Positions 17,901 to 24,712 of a stretch of DNA of 64,000 nt are shown here, piece by piece. The notes under the pieces are model-generated. The model searched no databases. It was not told the DNA's origin and saw nothing but the letters and a program-made list of their open reading frames with translations. Position 1 is the first letter of the stretch. Every line of letters starts with the position of its first letter. The position numbers and the translations under genes were made by a program. This DNA is from Chitinophagales bacterium (GTDB lineage Bacteria > Bacteroidota > Bacteroidia > Chitinophagales > BACL12), in contig JACJXO010000002.1 in NCBI GenBank assembly GCA_020636645.1, positions 552,893 to 616,892 on the forward strand, written 5' to 3'.

Positions 17901-18771
17901 GTGCCAGGCTGCTGGCTGCGAAAGGATAGAGAGGGGAATCTTCGCCGTATTTCTTCCTGAAATATTCTTCCATCAGCAGGCACATGTTCAACCCGAGGCG
18001 CTGATCCATACCAGGCAAAAGATTGCTGCTTACAATGCCGATGACCTCTTTTATACCGATAACTGAATCTGCATGGAACATATAGTAGTTCTCTTCCTGA
18101 CCACTGGCATCATACTGGGTCACGAGTCCTTCCCGCAAACCATTCGCCATCGCATAGTGGTACTTCAGTTTGCCATTGTCATATTCATCGTAGGGGCCAT
18201 CCATGACGTCATTCACATAGGTGACACCTTTCTGCATATTGCCATCAATGAAATAAAATCGGAAGTAACCGTTCTTTTTCCCCTTCACCACCGGACCTTC
18301 CCGCATGAGATTTCCGTTGTCGTAATACTCTTTATAGGTGCCGTCCGGAAAATCGTCTGTATAGTTACAACTCCATTTCAGTTCTCCGTTCTCATAGAAC
18401 TGTTTGGCCGGACCCTGCATCAGGCCATCAGCAAACGTGTATTCATAGCTCACAGTTCCGTCTCTGAAGAAACCACGGCTCACGCCGTGTATAGTATCGG
18501 GCAACACGGAACGCAGTTCGCCCTCCCAGACGAGGGTGCCATCGATGGCATATTCACGTGTGAATCCTTTCGGTTCTCCCTTTTTATAATTGACCAGGTA
18601 GTATCGTGTGGCTCCGGAGGGGTTGTCGGTCACCTGGTCATCCTGTTGGAAATAGATGACCCATTCGCCTGTGCGCAAACCTTCCTTATCGGTTCTATTG
18701 GGTGCATTCACCTGGGTCAGGGCCTGTACAAACTGACCGGCCAGCAACAGAAAGAGCAGGATCTGCTTCAT
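14920..18771 (-). CDS. Exported MORN-TPR-CHAT protein (putative caspase-like protease)
   Basis: 1,283 residues with a signal peptide (LLLAGQFVQALTQ). Residues about 30-240 hold roughly six MORN/YwqK-like repeats (GFFRDGTVSYEYTFADG, QFYENGELKW, EYYDNGNLMREGPV). Residues about 250-760 are tetratricopeptide repeats. The C-terminal third is a CHAT domain with the expected dyad: His in HIATHG (about H1138) and Cys in VLSACETG (about C1199), followed by GLQRGFALAG and SLWKVSD. CHAT is a caspase/separase-clan peptidase fold, often paired with TPRs. Peptidase activity and target are inferred. Most TPR-CHAT proteins are cytoplasmic; the signal peptide and MORN front make this one unusual. TAACTTTA lies 5 bases before the ATG. 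Confidence 0.85.
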   Translation of the reverse strand: MKQILLFLLLAGQFVQALTQVNAPNRTDKEGLRTGEWVIYFQQDDQVTDNPSGATRYYLVNYKKGEPKGFTREYAIDGTLVWEGELRSVLPDTIHGVSRGFFRDGTVSYEYTFADGLMQGPAKQFYENGELKWSCNYTDDFPDGTYKEYYDNGNLMREGPVVKGKKNGYFRFYFIDGNMQKGVTYVNDVMDGPYDEYDNGKLKYHYAMANGLREGLVTQYDASGQEENYYMFHADSVIGIKEVIGIVSSNLLPGMDQRLGLNMCLLMEEYFRKKYGEDSPLYPFAASSLAQYYFTLGDEQNGHHWTIRSYELEKAQMGTDQEASSDKWHLLGLMLESYAESDKAWECYRYAIRGSYEKGKPTETTVSYMSRAASMAVNLGHEQAGFEQFDALLLTCDTLGKDGAVVCTDAALNYISFLSAAFRDQDALHILESRRKIAKEAGSLNAWDLATADVIMQLNREDEAMDIYGRLYNNFTADRDTAQHIDIASSMAEYQMQSGNYAAAEKLWLETVALSAAISDEDSLDYYSRLDDLATYYDRVGRKFQAIQYSQQVFGFRLRMAKDTTSMEYIFFGDALTRELAVNSALSLGRLYTNVGMYDEAGSMFTYALDESLALHADTSFEYAYALEAMAGYQMDKEDFDASEHSYLEAIRLSDTYYADINVNGTTWKDNLSELYMRMHQPEKALVVAEQVLSDRQQQYPEGHPILTASYSRLSGILGALGQTDSALTLYEKVLDAEVARLNETFAVLSAAEQEDYLTTFRFDFDIYNDMVVRYAKPGSLHFQRMLNYQLLNRSLLLYSGTAARRSMEQHPDAAIRSMYQEWMETGLYLSGLAGRETDQEVPSSLIDSLQQRTEQLEKDLTLRTGQDITFVPSVTAHALSSALQEGECYVLFLRYPVFEEAHVKHWELGALILNDTGNTMFVSIGKEATLEKLLENKEGESVQDRISRLYTFPELDEDSLLFQGDRVFATTWKPLMPFVQHSKRVYYTPAGIMNLVNLSAVPDKLDHFLFQQMELIQLAGPEAVVQRATESTLKSNATLTMIGGVQYDASDDALRSAVKGVETASTDIPLSAESSVITRGDNWKYLPGTLAEVQGIDRQIKETKWKVEEVTGTLATEELVRGFSGDHAPDILHIATHGFFLDNSQGDPLHRSGILLAGGNRSWQGDRPSGGLQDGIFTAAEVSYLDLHKTKLVVLSACETGLGAVDANEGVFGLQRGFALAGVDHTIMSLWKVSDKETALFMQTFYGHLAAGLSIQEAFARTRDSMSKRFAPYYWAAFVLQQ

Positions 18772-18790
18772 ACAGTTAAAGTTACAACAA

Positions 18791-18822
18791 CAAAAAAGCC
18801 GCTACATCATGATGCAGCGGCT
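18791..18822 (-). terminator. Intrinsic terminator after cysN
   Basis: Read on the minus strand: stem AGCCGCTGCAT/ATGTAGCGGCT (one G-U pair), loop CATG, then six T. It lies 21 bases past the cysN stop. Confidence 0.8.
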
Positions 18823-18842
18823 GGTTATTATGCATAAGTAAT

Positions 18843-20141
18843 TTATTTGATGATCATACCGGCGGCTACCGTGTTGTTGGTGCCTTCATCAATGATGATG
18901 ATGGAACCGGTCTCGCGGTTCTGGCGGTATTCATCGTAGAAGAGTGGCACGGTGGTTCGGATGCGCACCCTGCCTATCTCGTTCAGTGTAAGGGTATTCA
19001 CATCCTGGATACGATGCAGGGTGTTCACGTCCACTTTGTAGAGGATCTCTTTCACTACACAACGGGCATCGCGGGTGGTATGCTTAATGGCATATTTTCC
19101 TCCCGGCTGCAGGCCGTTCTTCTCGCTCATCCAGCACAGCATGATGTCTATATCCTGACCCTGATCGGGAATGTTGTTCTCTCTGACCAGCATATCTCCG
19201 CGACTGATATCGATATCGTCTTCCAGTAGCACGGTCACGCTTTGAGGCGGGTATGCTTCGTCCAGATCTCCATCAATGGTTTTGATGGCAGCGATCTTGC
19301 TGGTAAGACCAGAAGGCAGGTGCATAACGGTATCTCCGGGTTTCATCACACCACCGGAAACACGACCTGCATAACCGCGGTAGTCGTGGTATTCATCGCT
19401 CATTGGGCGAACCACATACTGTACCGGAAAACGCACGTCGATAAGGTTATGATCGCCACCAATGTGCACGGTCTCCAGGGTGTACAGCAAGGTTGGACCT
19501 TCATACCAGCTCATGGTCTCGCTGCGTTCCACCACATTATCGCCTTTCAGGGCGCTGATGGGAATGAAGCGCACGTCCTGCACGTCCAGTTTGGAAGAGA
19601 AATGCTTGAATTGCTCTACCACTTTATCGTAAGCTTCCTGGCTGTAATCAACCAGGTCCATCTTGTTGATACAGATCACGATGTGCGGGATCTGCAGCAG
19701 CGATGCGATGAATGCATGGCGATAGGTCTGTTCCACCACCCCATTTCTGGCATCCACCAGGATGATGGCGAGGTTGGCGGTTGAAGCACCGGTAACCATG
19801 TTACGGGTGTACTGGATGTGACCCGGTGTATCTGCGATGATGAACTTACGTTTGGGCGTAGCGAAGTAGCGGTAGGCCACATCAATGGTGATGCCCTGCT
19901 CCCGTTCTGCTTTCAGACCATCGGTCAGCAGAGCGAGGTTCACGTATTCTTCACCTCTTTGTTCTGAGGTTTTTTCAATGGCCTCCATCTGGTCCTGGAA
20001 AATGGACTTGCTGTCATACAACAACCGACCTATCAGGGTCGATTTTCCATCATCCACACTACCCGCTGTGGTAAAGCGGAGCAGTTCCATATTGAGATAA
20101 CCATGGTGGTCAAAAGTGCCGTCTTTGATCAAATGTTCCAT
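18843..20141 (-). CDS. cysN: Sulfate adenylyltransferase subunit 1 (GTPase)
   Basis: Regulatory GTPase subunit of ATP sulfurylase. It couples GTP hydrolysis to formation of adenosine 5'-phosphosulfate from ATP and sulfate. EF-Tu-like G motifs: AGSVDDGKST, DTPGH, NKMD. Beta-barrel domains follow. 432 residues without a fused CysC kinase domain, consistent with the separate kinase gene upstream. Last gene of cysC-cysD-cysN, 24 bases after cysD. Confidence 0.95.
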   Translation of the reverse strand: MEHLIKDGTFDHHGYLNMELLRFTTAGSVDDGKSTLIGRLLYDSKSIFQDQMEAIEKTSEQRGEEYVNLALLTDGLKAEREQGITIDVAYRYFATPKRKFIIADTPGHIQYTRNMVTGASTANLAIILVDARNGVVEQTYRHAFIASLLQIPHIVICINKMDLVDYSQEAYDKVVEQFKHFSSKLDVQDVRFIPISALKGDNVVERSETMSWYEGPTLLYTLETVHIGGDHNLIDVRFPVQYVVRPMSDEYHDYRGYAGRVSGGVMKPGDTVMHLPSGLTSKIAAIKTIDGDLDEAYPPQSVTVLLEDDIDISRGDMLVRENNIPDQGQDIDIMLCWMSEKNGLQPGGKYAIKHTTRDARCVVKEILYKVDVNTLHRIQDVNTLTLNEIGRVRIRTTVPLFYDEYRQNRETGSIIIIDEGTNNTVAAGMIIK

Positions 20142-20165
20142 ACTGGCTGTATCGTTTCCCGATGT

Positions 20166-21071
20166 TTAGAAATATCCTTGTTTCTTCCTGTCTTCCATAG
20201 AAGTTTCGCTCCGCTTATCGTCGGCCCGGTTACCACGTTCTGTGACCCTGGTCGTGGCCACTTCATAGATGATCTTCTCAACGGTGTCTGCATCGCTTTC
20301 AATAGCTCCGGTAATGGGCAGGTCACCGCAGGTGCGGAAGCGGATCATGCGTTTGCTCACGGTCTCATTCTCACGCAGTTTCACCCAGGTGGGATGCGTG
20401 GAGATGAAGGTGCCGTCTCTTTCGATGACCTCTCTTTCATGTGCGAAGTAGAGTTTAGGCAGCGGAATGTTTTCCAGCAGGATGTACTGCCAGACGTCCA
20501 TTTCGGTCCAGTTGGAGATGGGGAAAACCCGGAAGTGTTCGCCTATATGTTTCTTGCCGTTGAACAGGTTCCAGAGTTCCGGACGCTGGTTCTTCGGATC
20601 CCACTGGCCGAACTCATCACGGTGGCTGAAAAATCTTTCTTTGGCACGGGCCTTTTCTTCATCACGGCGGGCACCACCCATGGCAGCATCAAACTTATGT
20701 GCTTCTACTGTTTCCAGCAGGGTTACAGTTTGCAGGGCATTGCGACTGGCATTGATCCCTCTTTCTTCCACAGCTGTACCGCGGGCGATACTGTCTTCCA
20801 CATGCCCTACGATCAAACGTGCACCCATCTCATTCACGAGCCAGTCGCGATACTCGATGGTTTCAGGGAAGTTGTGTCCGGTATCAATGTGTACCAGCGG
20901 GAAGGGGATGCGGGCCGGCCAGAATGCTTTTCGTGCCAGGTACACCATGAGAATGGAATCCTTTCCGCCGGAGAACAGCAGTGCAGGATTCTGAAACTGG
21001 GCGGCTACTTCCCGCATCACGAAGATGCTTTCGGCTTCCAGTTCACGTAAATGGGTCAGACTATAAGACAT
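20166..21071 (-). CDS. cysD: Sulfate adenylyltransferase subunit 2
   Basis: Catalytic subunit of ATP sulfurylase, 301 residues, partner of CysN. PP-loop motif FSGGKDSILMVYLA near the N-terminus. Conserved blocks VHIDTGHNFPETIEYRD, GARRDEEKARAKER, FPISNWTEMDVWQYI and RFRTCGDLP. I start at ATG 21071 (MSYSLTHLREL). Twenty in-frame codons upstream would overlap cysC and look non-native. Confidence 0.95.
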   Translation of the reverse strand: MSYSLTHLRELEAESIFVMREVAAQFQNPALLFSGGKDSILMVYLARKAFWPARIPFPLVHIDTGHNFPETIEYRDWLVNEMGARLIVGHVEDSIARGTAVEERGINASRNALQTVTLLETVEAHKFDAAMGGARRDEEKARAKERFFSHRDEFGQWDPKNQRPELWNLFNGKKHIGEHFRVFPISNWTEMDVWQYILLENIPLPKLYFAHEREVIERDGTFISTHPTWVKLRENETVSKRMIRFRTCGDLPITGAIESDADTVEKIIYEVATTRVTERGNRADDKRSETSMEDRKKQGYF

Positions 21072-21078
21072 GATTCGG

Positions 21079-21687
21079 TTATGCTTGTTGTTGGATGATT
21101 GGCAGGATGAAATCGAGCAGCATGCGCACACTTTCTTTCACAGACATCTGGTCTGTGCGGATCTCCAGGGCAGGATGTTCAGGTGCCTCAAAAGGAGCGG
21201 TGATTCCGGTAAAATCAGGGATCAGTCCTTTTCTTGCCTTGGCATACAATCCTTTCACATCGCGGGCCTCACAGACCTCAAGGGGTGCGTTGATATAGAC
21301 CTCCAGGAAATCTTCAGCACCAATGATGTTACGTGCCATTTCTCTGATCTCGTTGGTGGGGCTTACAAAGCTGTTCAGGGTGATGATGCCACAGTTCAGA
21401 AAGAGCTTGCTGACCTCTGCTATGCGGCGGATGTTCTCTATTCGATCAGTATCGCTGAAGCTCAGGTTGTTGTTGATACCGGAGCGGATATTATCGCCAT
21501 CCAGCAACATAGTGAGCAGTCCACGCTGGTGCAGCTCCTTCTCTATATGCTGGGCAATGGTACTCTTTCCTGAGCCTGACAGTCCGGTCAGCCAGATCAC
21601 TTTGGCACGTTGTCTCAACAGCGCTTCTTTATCAGACCGCTGCAGGATCCTGTCAAAAATGGGGTGGATATGCTCCTGAACACTCAT
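21079..21687 (-). CDS. cysC: Adenylylsulfate (APS) kinase
   Basis: Phosphorylates APS to PAPS. 202 residues. P-loop WLTGLSGSGKST, APS-binding LLDGDNIRSGIN, FVSPTNEIREMARN, and EVYINAPLEVCEARDVKGLYAKARKG. First gene of the operon, 7 bases before cysD. PAPS can feed sulfite reduction or sulfotransferases; no PAPS reductase gene is in the window. Confidence 0.95.
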   Translation of the reverse strand: MSVQEHIHPIFDRILQRSDKEALLRQRAKVIWLTGLSGSGKSTIAQHIEKELHQRGLLTMLLDGDNIRSGINNNLSFSDTDRIENIRRIAEVSKLFLNCGIITLNSFVSPTNEIREMARNIIGAEDFLEVYINAPLEVCEARDVKGLYAKARKGLIPDFTGITAPFEAPEHPALEIRTDQMSVKESVRMLLDFILPIIQQQA

Positions 21688-21698
21688 AATTGGCGCCG

Positions 21699-21706
21699 CA
21701 AAGGTA
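21699..21706 (-). promoter_or_regulatory. -7 promoter element (TACCTTTG) of cysCDN
   Basis: Exact TAnnTTTG on the minus strand, 11 bases upstream of the cysC ATG. The rest of the 262-base gap to the antiporter gene shows no gene I can support. Confidence 0.55.
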
Positions 21707-21949
21707 CAAAACCTTCGTCAGTTACTTGACAGTCAAATGCCTTTCGGGGTTGTATCTGCCGGCATTTTTCCCCGATCTGATACGTTATTGCCTTCGTTGT
21801 GGTCTTTCCAACCACTGTCTCCAGATCTTTGCAGTTACCCTTCAGGATGGCCGGAGAACCAAATTCATGGCGTTATTGCAGAAAAATGAGGTTCGCAGAT
21901 GTTACCGCCATCATGTCAGACAGGAAAGCAGCTAACCGGCAGTTACAGC

Positions 21950-23125
21950 TCAGGATTGCTGCTGCCTGGCCAGGCGACTACCCAGTATCAGCAGGACCAG
22001 CGACAGGAAGATCACGATGAGCAGCAGCCCTTCATTGACCATCTCCATCCTGTATTGCTCAGGGATACTGAGGAAGAGGAGGATGGTGATCAACCCGCGG
22101 GGAGCGAACCAGATCATCGGGTTGACCGATTTCCGGTCGATGATGAGCAGGCCGGCCAGGCGTGTCACCACGATGATGCCGAATATGATACCCCCCAGCA
22201 TCAGGGTCTCCTGTCCTGCCATCTGGTAGATATCAGCTTCATATCCGAACAGAATGAAGAAAAAGGTGCGTGCAAAGAAAACCGCTTCTGCCAGCAGTTG
22301 CTTGAACTGGGTCATATCAGTGCGCATCTTGACGATGTTCACCAGGTCCACAAGCGGCCCGCGTAACAACAGGACGAAATTGTTCAGGATGAGACCAAAG
22401 ATGAGGATGAGCAGCAGGGGCGATAAATGGTAGTATTTACCAAATCCATATGCCAGCATGAGGAAGGCCAGGATGGGAACGAATTTTACATGGTGGGTCA
22501 CTTTGTCGATGAAGTATCCCACCAGCAACGAGAGCAGTACTGCAACCAGGATGATCATAGCCATGCTGCCCAGTTCATAAAAACCGGTTGAGACACTGAT
22601 CTCGCTGTTCACAGTGAAATAATTGAACAGTACGATACCGATGATATCAGAGAACGAACTCTCATAGACCACGAATTCCTTATCGGCTTTCATCAACGAA
22701 CTGGCTGCCGGAATGGCCACTGCACTACTGATGATAGACAAAGGAATGGCATTGATGACGGCCTGCTGAAATTCCACTTCAAAATAATAGATGAGCAACC
22801 AGCTGATGCCTGCCACACACGCCAGCATGATGAAGATGGCGGCCATGAGGGTCTTGCCGATGAGTGGAAGTTTGTCTCTGGTCAGGTTCAGGTCCATGGC
22901 ACCTTCCAGCACGATGAGGATCAGACCAACTGTTCCGAAAGTTGACAGGAAGGTTTCAGCATAGGGGATACTGAACCCAACATACCTGGCCAGTTCGCCT
23001 AACAGGATGCCGGTACCTATAAGCAGTACCACAGAGGGAATCTTCAGCCGCTTGCCGATCAGGTCAAACAGGTAGGAACCCAGAATGGTGACCGCCAGTG
23101 CGATCAATATGATATTGACATCCAT
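21950..23125 (-). CDS. Cation:proton antiporter (CPA1/NhaP-like)
   Basis: Inner-membrane Na+ or K+/H+ exchanger, about 391 residues and 12 hydrophobic helices with no cytoplasmic regulatory tail. Landmarks are LIGTGILLGELARYVG, LILIVLEGAMDLNL, and the ion-site helix ESSFSDIIGIVLFNYFTV. ATG at 23125 (MDVNIILIALAV) is preferred over an in-frame TTG three codons earlier. Ion specificity cannot be read from sequence. Confidence 0.85.
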   Translation of the reverse strand: MDVNIILIALAVTILGSYLFDLIGKRLKIPSVVLLIGTGILLGELARYVGFSIPYAETFLSTFGTVGLILIVLEGAMDLNLTRDKLPLIGKTLMAAIFIMLACVAGISWLLIYYFEVEFQQAVINAIPLSIISSAVAIPAASSLMKADKEFVVYESSFSDIIGIVLFNYFTVNSEISVSTGFYELGSMAMIILVAVLLSLLVGYFIDKVTHHVKFVPILAFLMLAYGFGKYYHLSPLLLILIFGLILNNFVLLLRGPLVDLVNIVKMRTDMTQFKQLLAEAVFFARTFFFILFGYEADIYQMAGQETLMLGGIIFGIIVVTRLAGLLIIDRKSVNPMIWFAPRGLITILLFLSIPEQYRMEMVNEGLLLIVIFLSLVLLILGSRLARQQQS

Positions 23126-23229
23126 GTTATGCAAAAATGGGCAAAACGATATTAATGGAGTTCACCCTGCTTCCATTTTATCATCCGCCTTAACTGCGGG
23201 TTGGATTTTTGGTAATTTTGTGCCCCACC

Positions 23230-23306
23230 CGGGGTGTAGCTCAGCTTGGCAGAGCGCTACGTTCGGGACGTAGAGGCCGGTGGTTCGAATCCACTCACCC
23301 CGACCA
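23230..23306 (+). tRNA. tRNA-Pro (anticodon CGG), CCA encoded
   Basis: Full cloverleaf: acceptor CGGGGTG/CACCCCG, D arm GCTC/GAGC, anticodon stem CTACG/CGTAG with loop TTCGGGA (anticodon CGG), T arm GGTGG-TTCGAAT-CCACT, discriminator A, and an encoded CCA. C1-G72 is typical of bacterial proline tRNA. Confidence 0.97.
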
Positions 23307-23315
23307 AAAAGTTTG

Positions 23316-23342
23316 CCCCTGACGATAGTCAGGGGATTTTTT
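23316..23342 (+). terminator. Intrinsic terminator of tRNA-Pro(CGG)
   Basis: Perfect 8-bp stem CCCCTGAC/GTCAGGGG with loop GATA, followed by ATTTTTT. Starts 10 bases after the tRNA. Confidence 0.85.
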
Positions 23343-23455
23343 ATGCCACGGCGAACCAGGTTGAAAACCTGAGCGAGCAGGGGCATGAAAAATCTTCTGG
23401 CGGCTGCAAGCCGACAGGGCAGACCACATTGAGTACACCCCACTTTGTGGATCGA
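23343..23455 (+). other. Structured tRNA-downstream element
   Basis: Non-coding stretch with nested hairpins: CAGGTT-GAA-AACCTG (from 23358), CGGCT-GCA-AGCCG (from 23401), and outer complementary ends near ATGCC/GGCAT. It contains AGTACACCCCACT at 23432-23444, which recurs at the same distance downstream of the other tRNA-Pro. No credible protein. Confidence 0.4.
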
Positions 23456-23466
23456 TGAAATCAATC

Positions 23467-23554
23467 CACTCTCACTCCACTCCCCCACCCACTCCCACTC
23501 CCACTCTCACTCCCACTCCCACTCTCACTCCCACTCCCCCACCCACTCCCACTA
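23467..23554. repeat. ACTCCC-type CT-rich tandem array 1
   Basis: About 88 bases of imperfect hexamers (ACTCCC, ACTCTC, with CCCCCACCC variants). Within it, a block of about 23 bases (around 23478 and 23531) is repeated. The minus strand contains four runs of three or more G with short loops, a quadruplex-forming pattern. It lies between the tRNA-Pro terminator and the SET gene. Related arrays: 43188-43267, 50857-50940, 56212-56290. Confidence 0.85.
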
Positions 23555-23597
23555 CTCTGTACCCGATACTAAGAATATCCGTAATATAGCAACCCCT

Positions 23598-24122
23598 ATG
23601 CCCAAGAAATATCCCAAGGTTAAGGTCAAGAAGTCAGACACCGGACTCGGACTGTTCGCTGCAGAAGACATCAAGAAAAACAAGATCATCATTGAATATA
23701 CAGGAGAGCGTATTTCCATGAAGGAAGCCAACAAAAGAGGTGGGCGCTATCTGTTCGGGGTGACAAAAAAAATTGTCATTGATGCCAAAGATCGCAAGCA
23801 TACGGCCCGGTACATCAACCATGCCTGTAAGCCCAATGCAGAGGCTGAACACGACACTACAGAAGACCGCATATTCATTCGCTCACTTCGCAAGATCAAA
23901 GAAGGTGAAGAGATCACCTATGACTATGGCAAAGAATACCTGGAAGACCTGATCGGTAAAAAGAATTGTCTGTGCCGCCACTGCGTGGAGAAGAGGGAGA
24001 AAAAAGAGAAGAAAGTTAACAGGAGAAAGTTAAACGCAGAAAAGACCAAAGGGACAGAAAGTGGGGCAGAAAAGACAGAAGCAGTGGTGAATGACGTTAC
24101 TGCGCTGCCCACTGATCAGTGA
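23598..24122 (+). CDS. SET-domain lysine methyltransferase, small bacterial type
   Basis: 174 residues forming one compact SET domain plus a charged tail. Start of fold KKSDTGLGLFAAEDIKK. Knot motifs NHACKPN (74-80) and EEITYDYG (104-111). Post-SET cysteines C124, C126 and C129 (NCLCRHC). A Lys/Glu-rich tail follows, from about 131. The family transfers methyl groups from SAM to protein lysines; the target here is unknown. I start at ATG 23598. The frame stays open upstream, but that part would be a His-Ser string encoded by the CT repeat array. Genes of this type occur in many Bacteroidota. Confidence 0.85.
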   Translation: MPKKYPKVKVKKSDTGLGLFAAEDIKKNKIIIEYTGERISMKEANKRGGRYLFGVTKKIVIDAKDRKHTARYINHACKPNAEAEHDTTEDRIFIRSLRKIKEGEEITYDYGKEYLEDLIGKKNCLCRHCVEKREKKEKKVNRRKLNAEKTKGTESGAEKTEAVVNDVTALPTDQ

Positions 24123-24147
24123 GCAGCAGTATCTATATCTATTTACT

Positions 24148-24205
24148 AAAAAACAACCGCCACACCTTGCGGTGCGGCGGTTTGTATCGTCGGGGTGGCA
24201 GGATT
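24148..24205 (-). repeat. Direct repeat copy 1: terminator plus truncated tRNA-Pro tail
   Basis: 58 bases matching 24320-24377 at all but one position. It contains the terminator hairpin (24157-24180) and the last 16 bases of tRNA-Pro(TGG), but no further tRNA sequence. Copies start 172 bases apart. The interval 24206-24319 is non-coding. Confidence 0.85.
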
Positions 24206-24224
24206 ACGTCCGCGTGATCCTGGT

Positions 24225-24237
24225 AGTGGGGTGTACT
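24225..24237 (-). other. Motif AGTACACCCCACT downstream of tRNA-Pro(TGG)
   Basis: Thirteen bases identical to 23432-23444 but on the minus strand, 125 bases after the tRNA end. It sits in the insert between the two tail repeats, next to the inverted repeat GGTTGTTTTTTTGAA / TTCAAAAAAACAACC (arms near 24268 and 24315). Confidence 0.6.
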
Positions 24238-24318
24238 GATCCGAACCGCTGTTGCACTTCGTGCACCCGGGTTGTTTTTTTGAAATTGCCCAACCAGGCA
24301 AGCCTGACGTGCACCTTC

Positions 24319-24352
24319 AAAAAAACAACCGCCACACCTTGCGGTGTGGCGG
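24319..24352 (-). terminator. Intrinsic terminator of the tRNA-Ser/tRNA-Pro(TGG) unit
   Basis: Read on the minus strand: perfect 10-bp stem CCGCCACACC/GGTGTGGCGG with GCAA loop (a GNRA-type tetraloop), then TTGTTTTTTT. Nine bases after the tRNA-Pro end. Confidence 0.85.
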
Positions 24353-24361
24353 TTTGTATCG

Positions 24362-24435
24362 TCGGGGTGGCAGGATTTGAACCTACGACCTCCTGCTCCC
24401 AAAGCAGGCATTCTGCCGGACTGAACTACACCCCG
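24362..24435 (-). tRNA. tRNA-Pro (anticodon TGG), CCA not encoded
   Basis: Acceptor CGGGGTG/CACCCCG, anticodon stem CCTGC/GCAGG with loop TTTGGGA (anticodon TGG), T arm GTAGG-TTCAAAT-CCTGC, discriminator A. The next bases are CGA, so CCA must be added enzymatically, unlike tRNA-Pro(CGG) nearby. Its last 16 bases are duplicated at 24190-24205. Confidence 0.97.
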
Positions 24436-24489
24436 AGCGGTGTATCTGAAACCTGACCTTTCTCAAGCAAACGCTTCAAAAGATCAGAG

Positions 24490-24578
24490 CGGTGAGGGAG
24501 GGATTCGAACCCTCGGTACCAGTTGCCCAGTACGACAGTTTAGCAAACTGTTGGTTTCAGCCACTCACCCACCTCACC
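24490..24578 (-). tRNA. tRNA-Ser (anticodon GCT)
   Basis: 89 bases with a long variable arm (class II). Acceptor GGTGAGG/CCTCACC, anticodon stem ACAGT/ACTGT with loop TTGCTAA (anticodon GCT), T arm GAGGG-TTCGAAT-CCCTC. It is 54 bases upstream of tRNA-Pro(TGG) on the same strand, so the two are probably co-transcribed. Confidence 0.96.
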
Positions 24579-24660
24579 GTGCTGGGCTGAACACCTGTTT
24601 CAGACAGGAAGGCAAAGGTAATATATCTGTCTCTTCATTTGCAAGGAATTAGCCGATCGC

Positions 24661-24688
24661 AAAAAGAAAAGCGGCCTCAAGGGCCGCT
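24661..24688 (-). terminator. Intrinsic terminator after dnaA
   Basis: Minus strand: AGCGGCC-CTTGA-GGCCGCT followed by TTTCTTTTT. It lies 24 bases past the dnaA stop and before the tRNA-Ser gene. Confidence 0.85.
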
Positions 24689-24712
24689 CGTCTCTGTAAA
24701 TATGGTCGGGTT

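Noticed and set aside
20103..21050. Open frame of 315 codons antisense to cysD
   Set aside because: cysD is certain; the antisense translation is rich in Cys, His and Phe without motifs.
21690..21935. 81-codon open frame between cysC and the antiporter
   Set aside because: It overlaps the cysC promoter, has no homology that I recognise and no plausible start signal.
23445..23597. N-terminal extension of the SET protein with a Ser-His repeat
   Set aside because: It is the CT-rich array translated in frame. SET homologues begin near MPKKYPKV, and the array is non-coding at the other three sites.
24139..24411. 90-codon open frame over the tRNA-Pro(TGG) tail repeats
   Set aside because: It reads through the tRNA, two terminators and the repeats; tRNA and hairpins explain the sequence.
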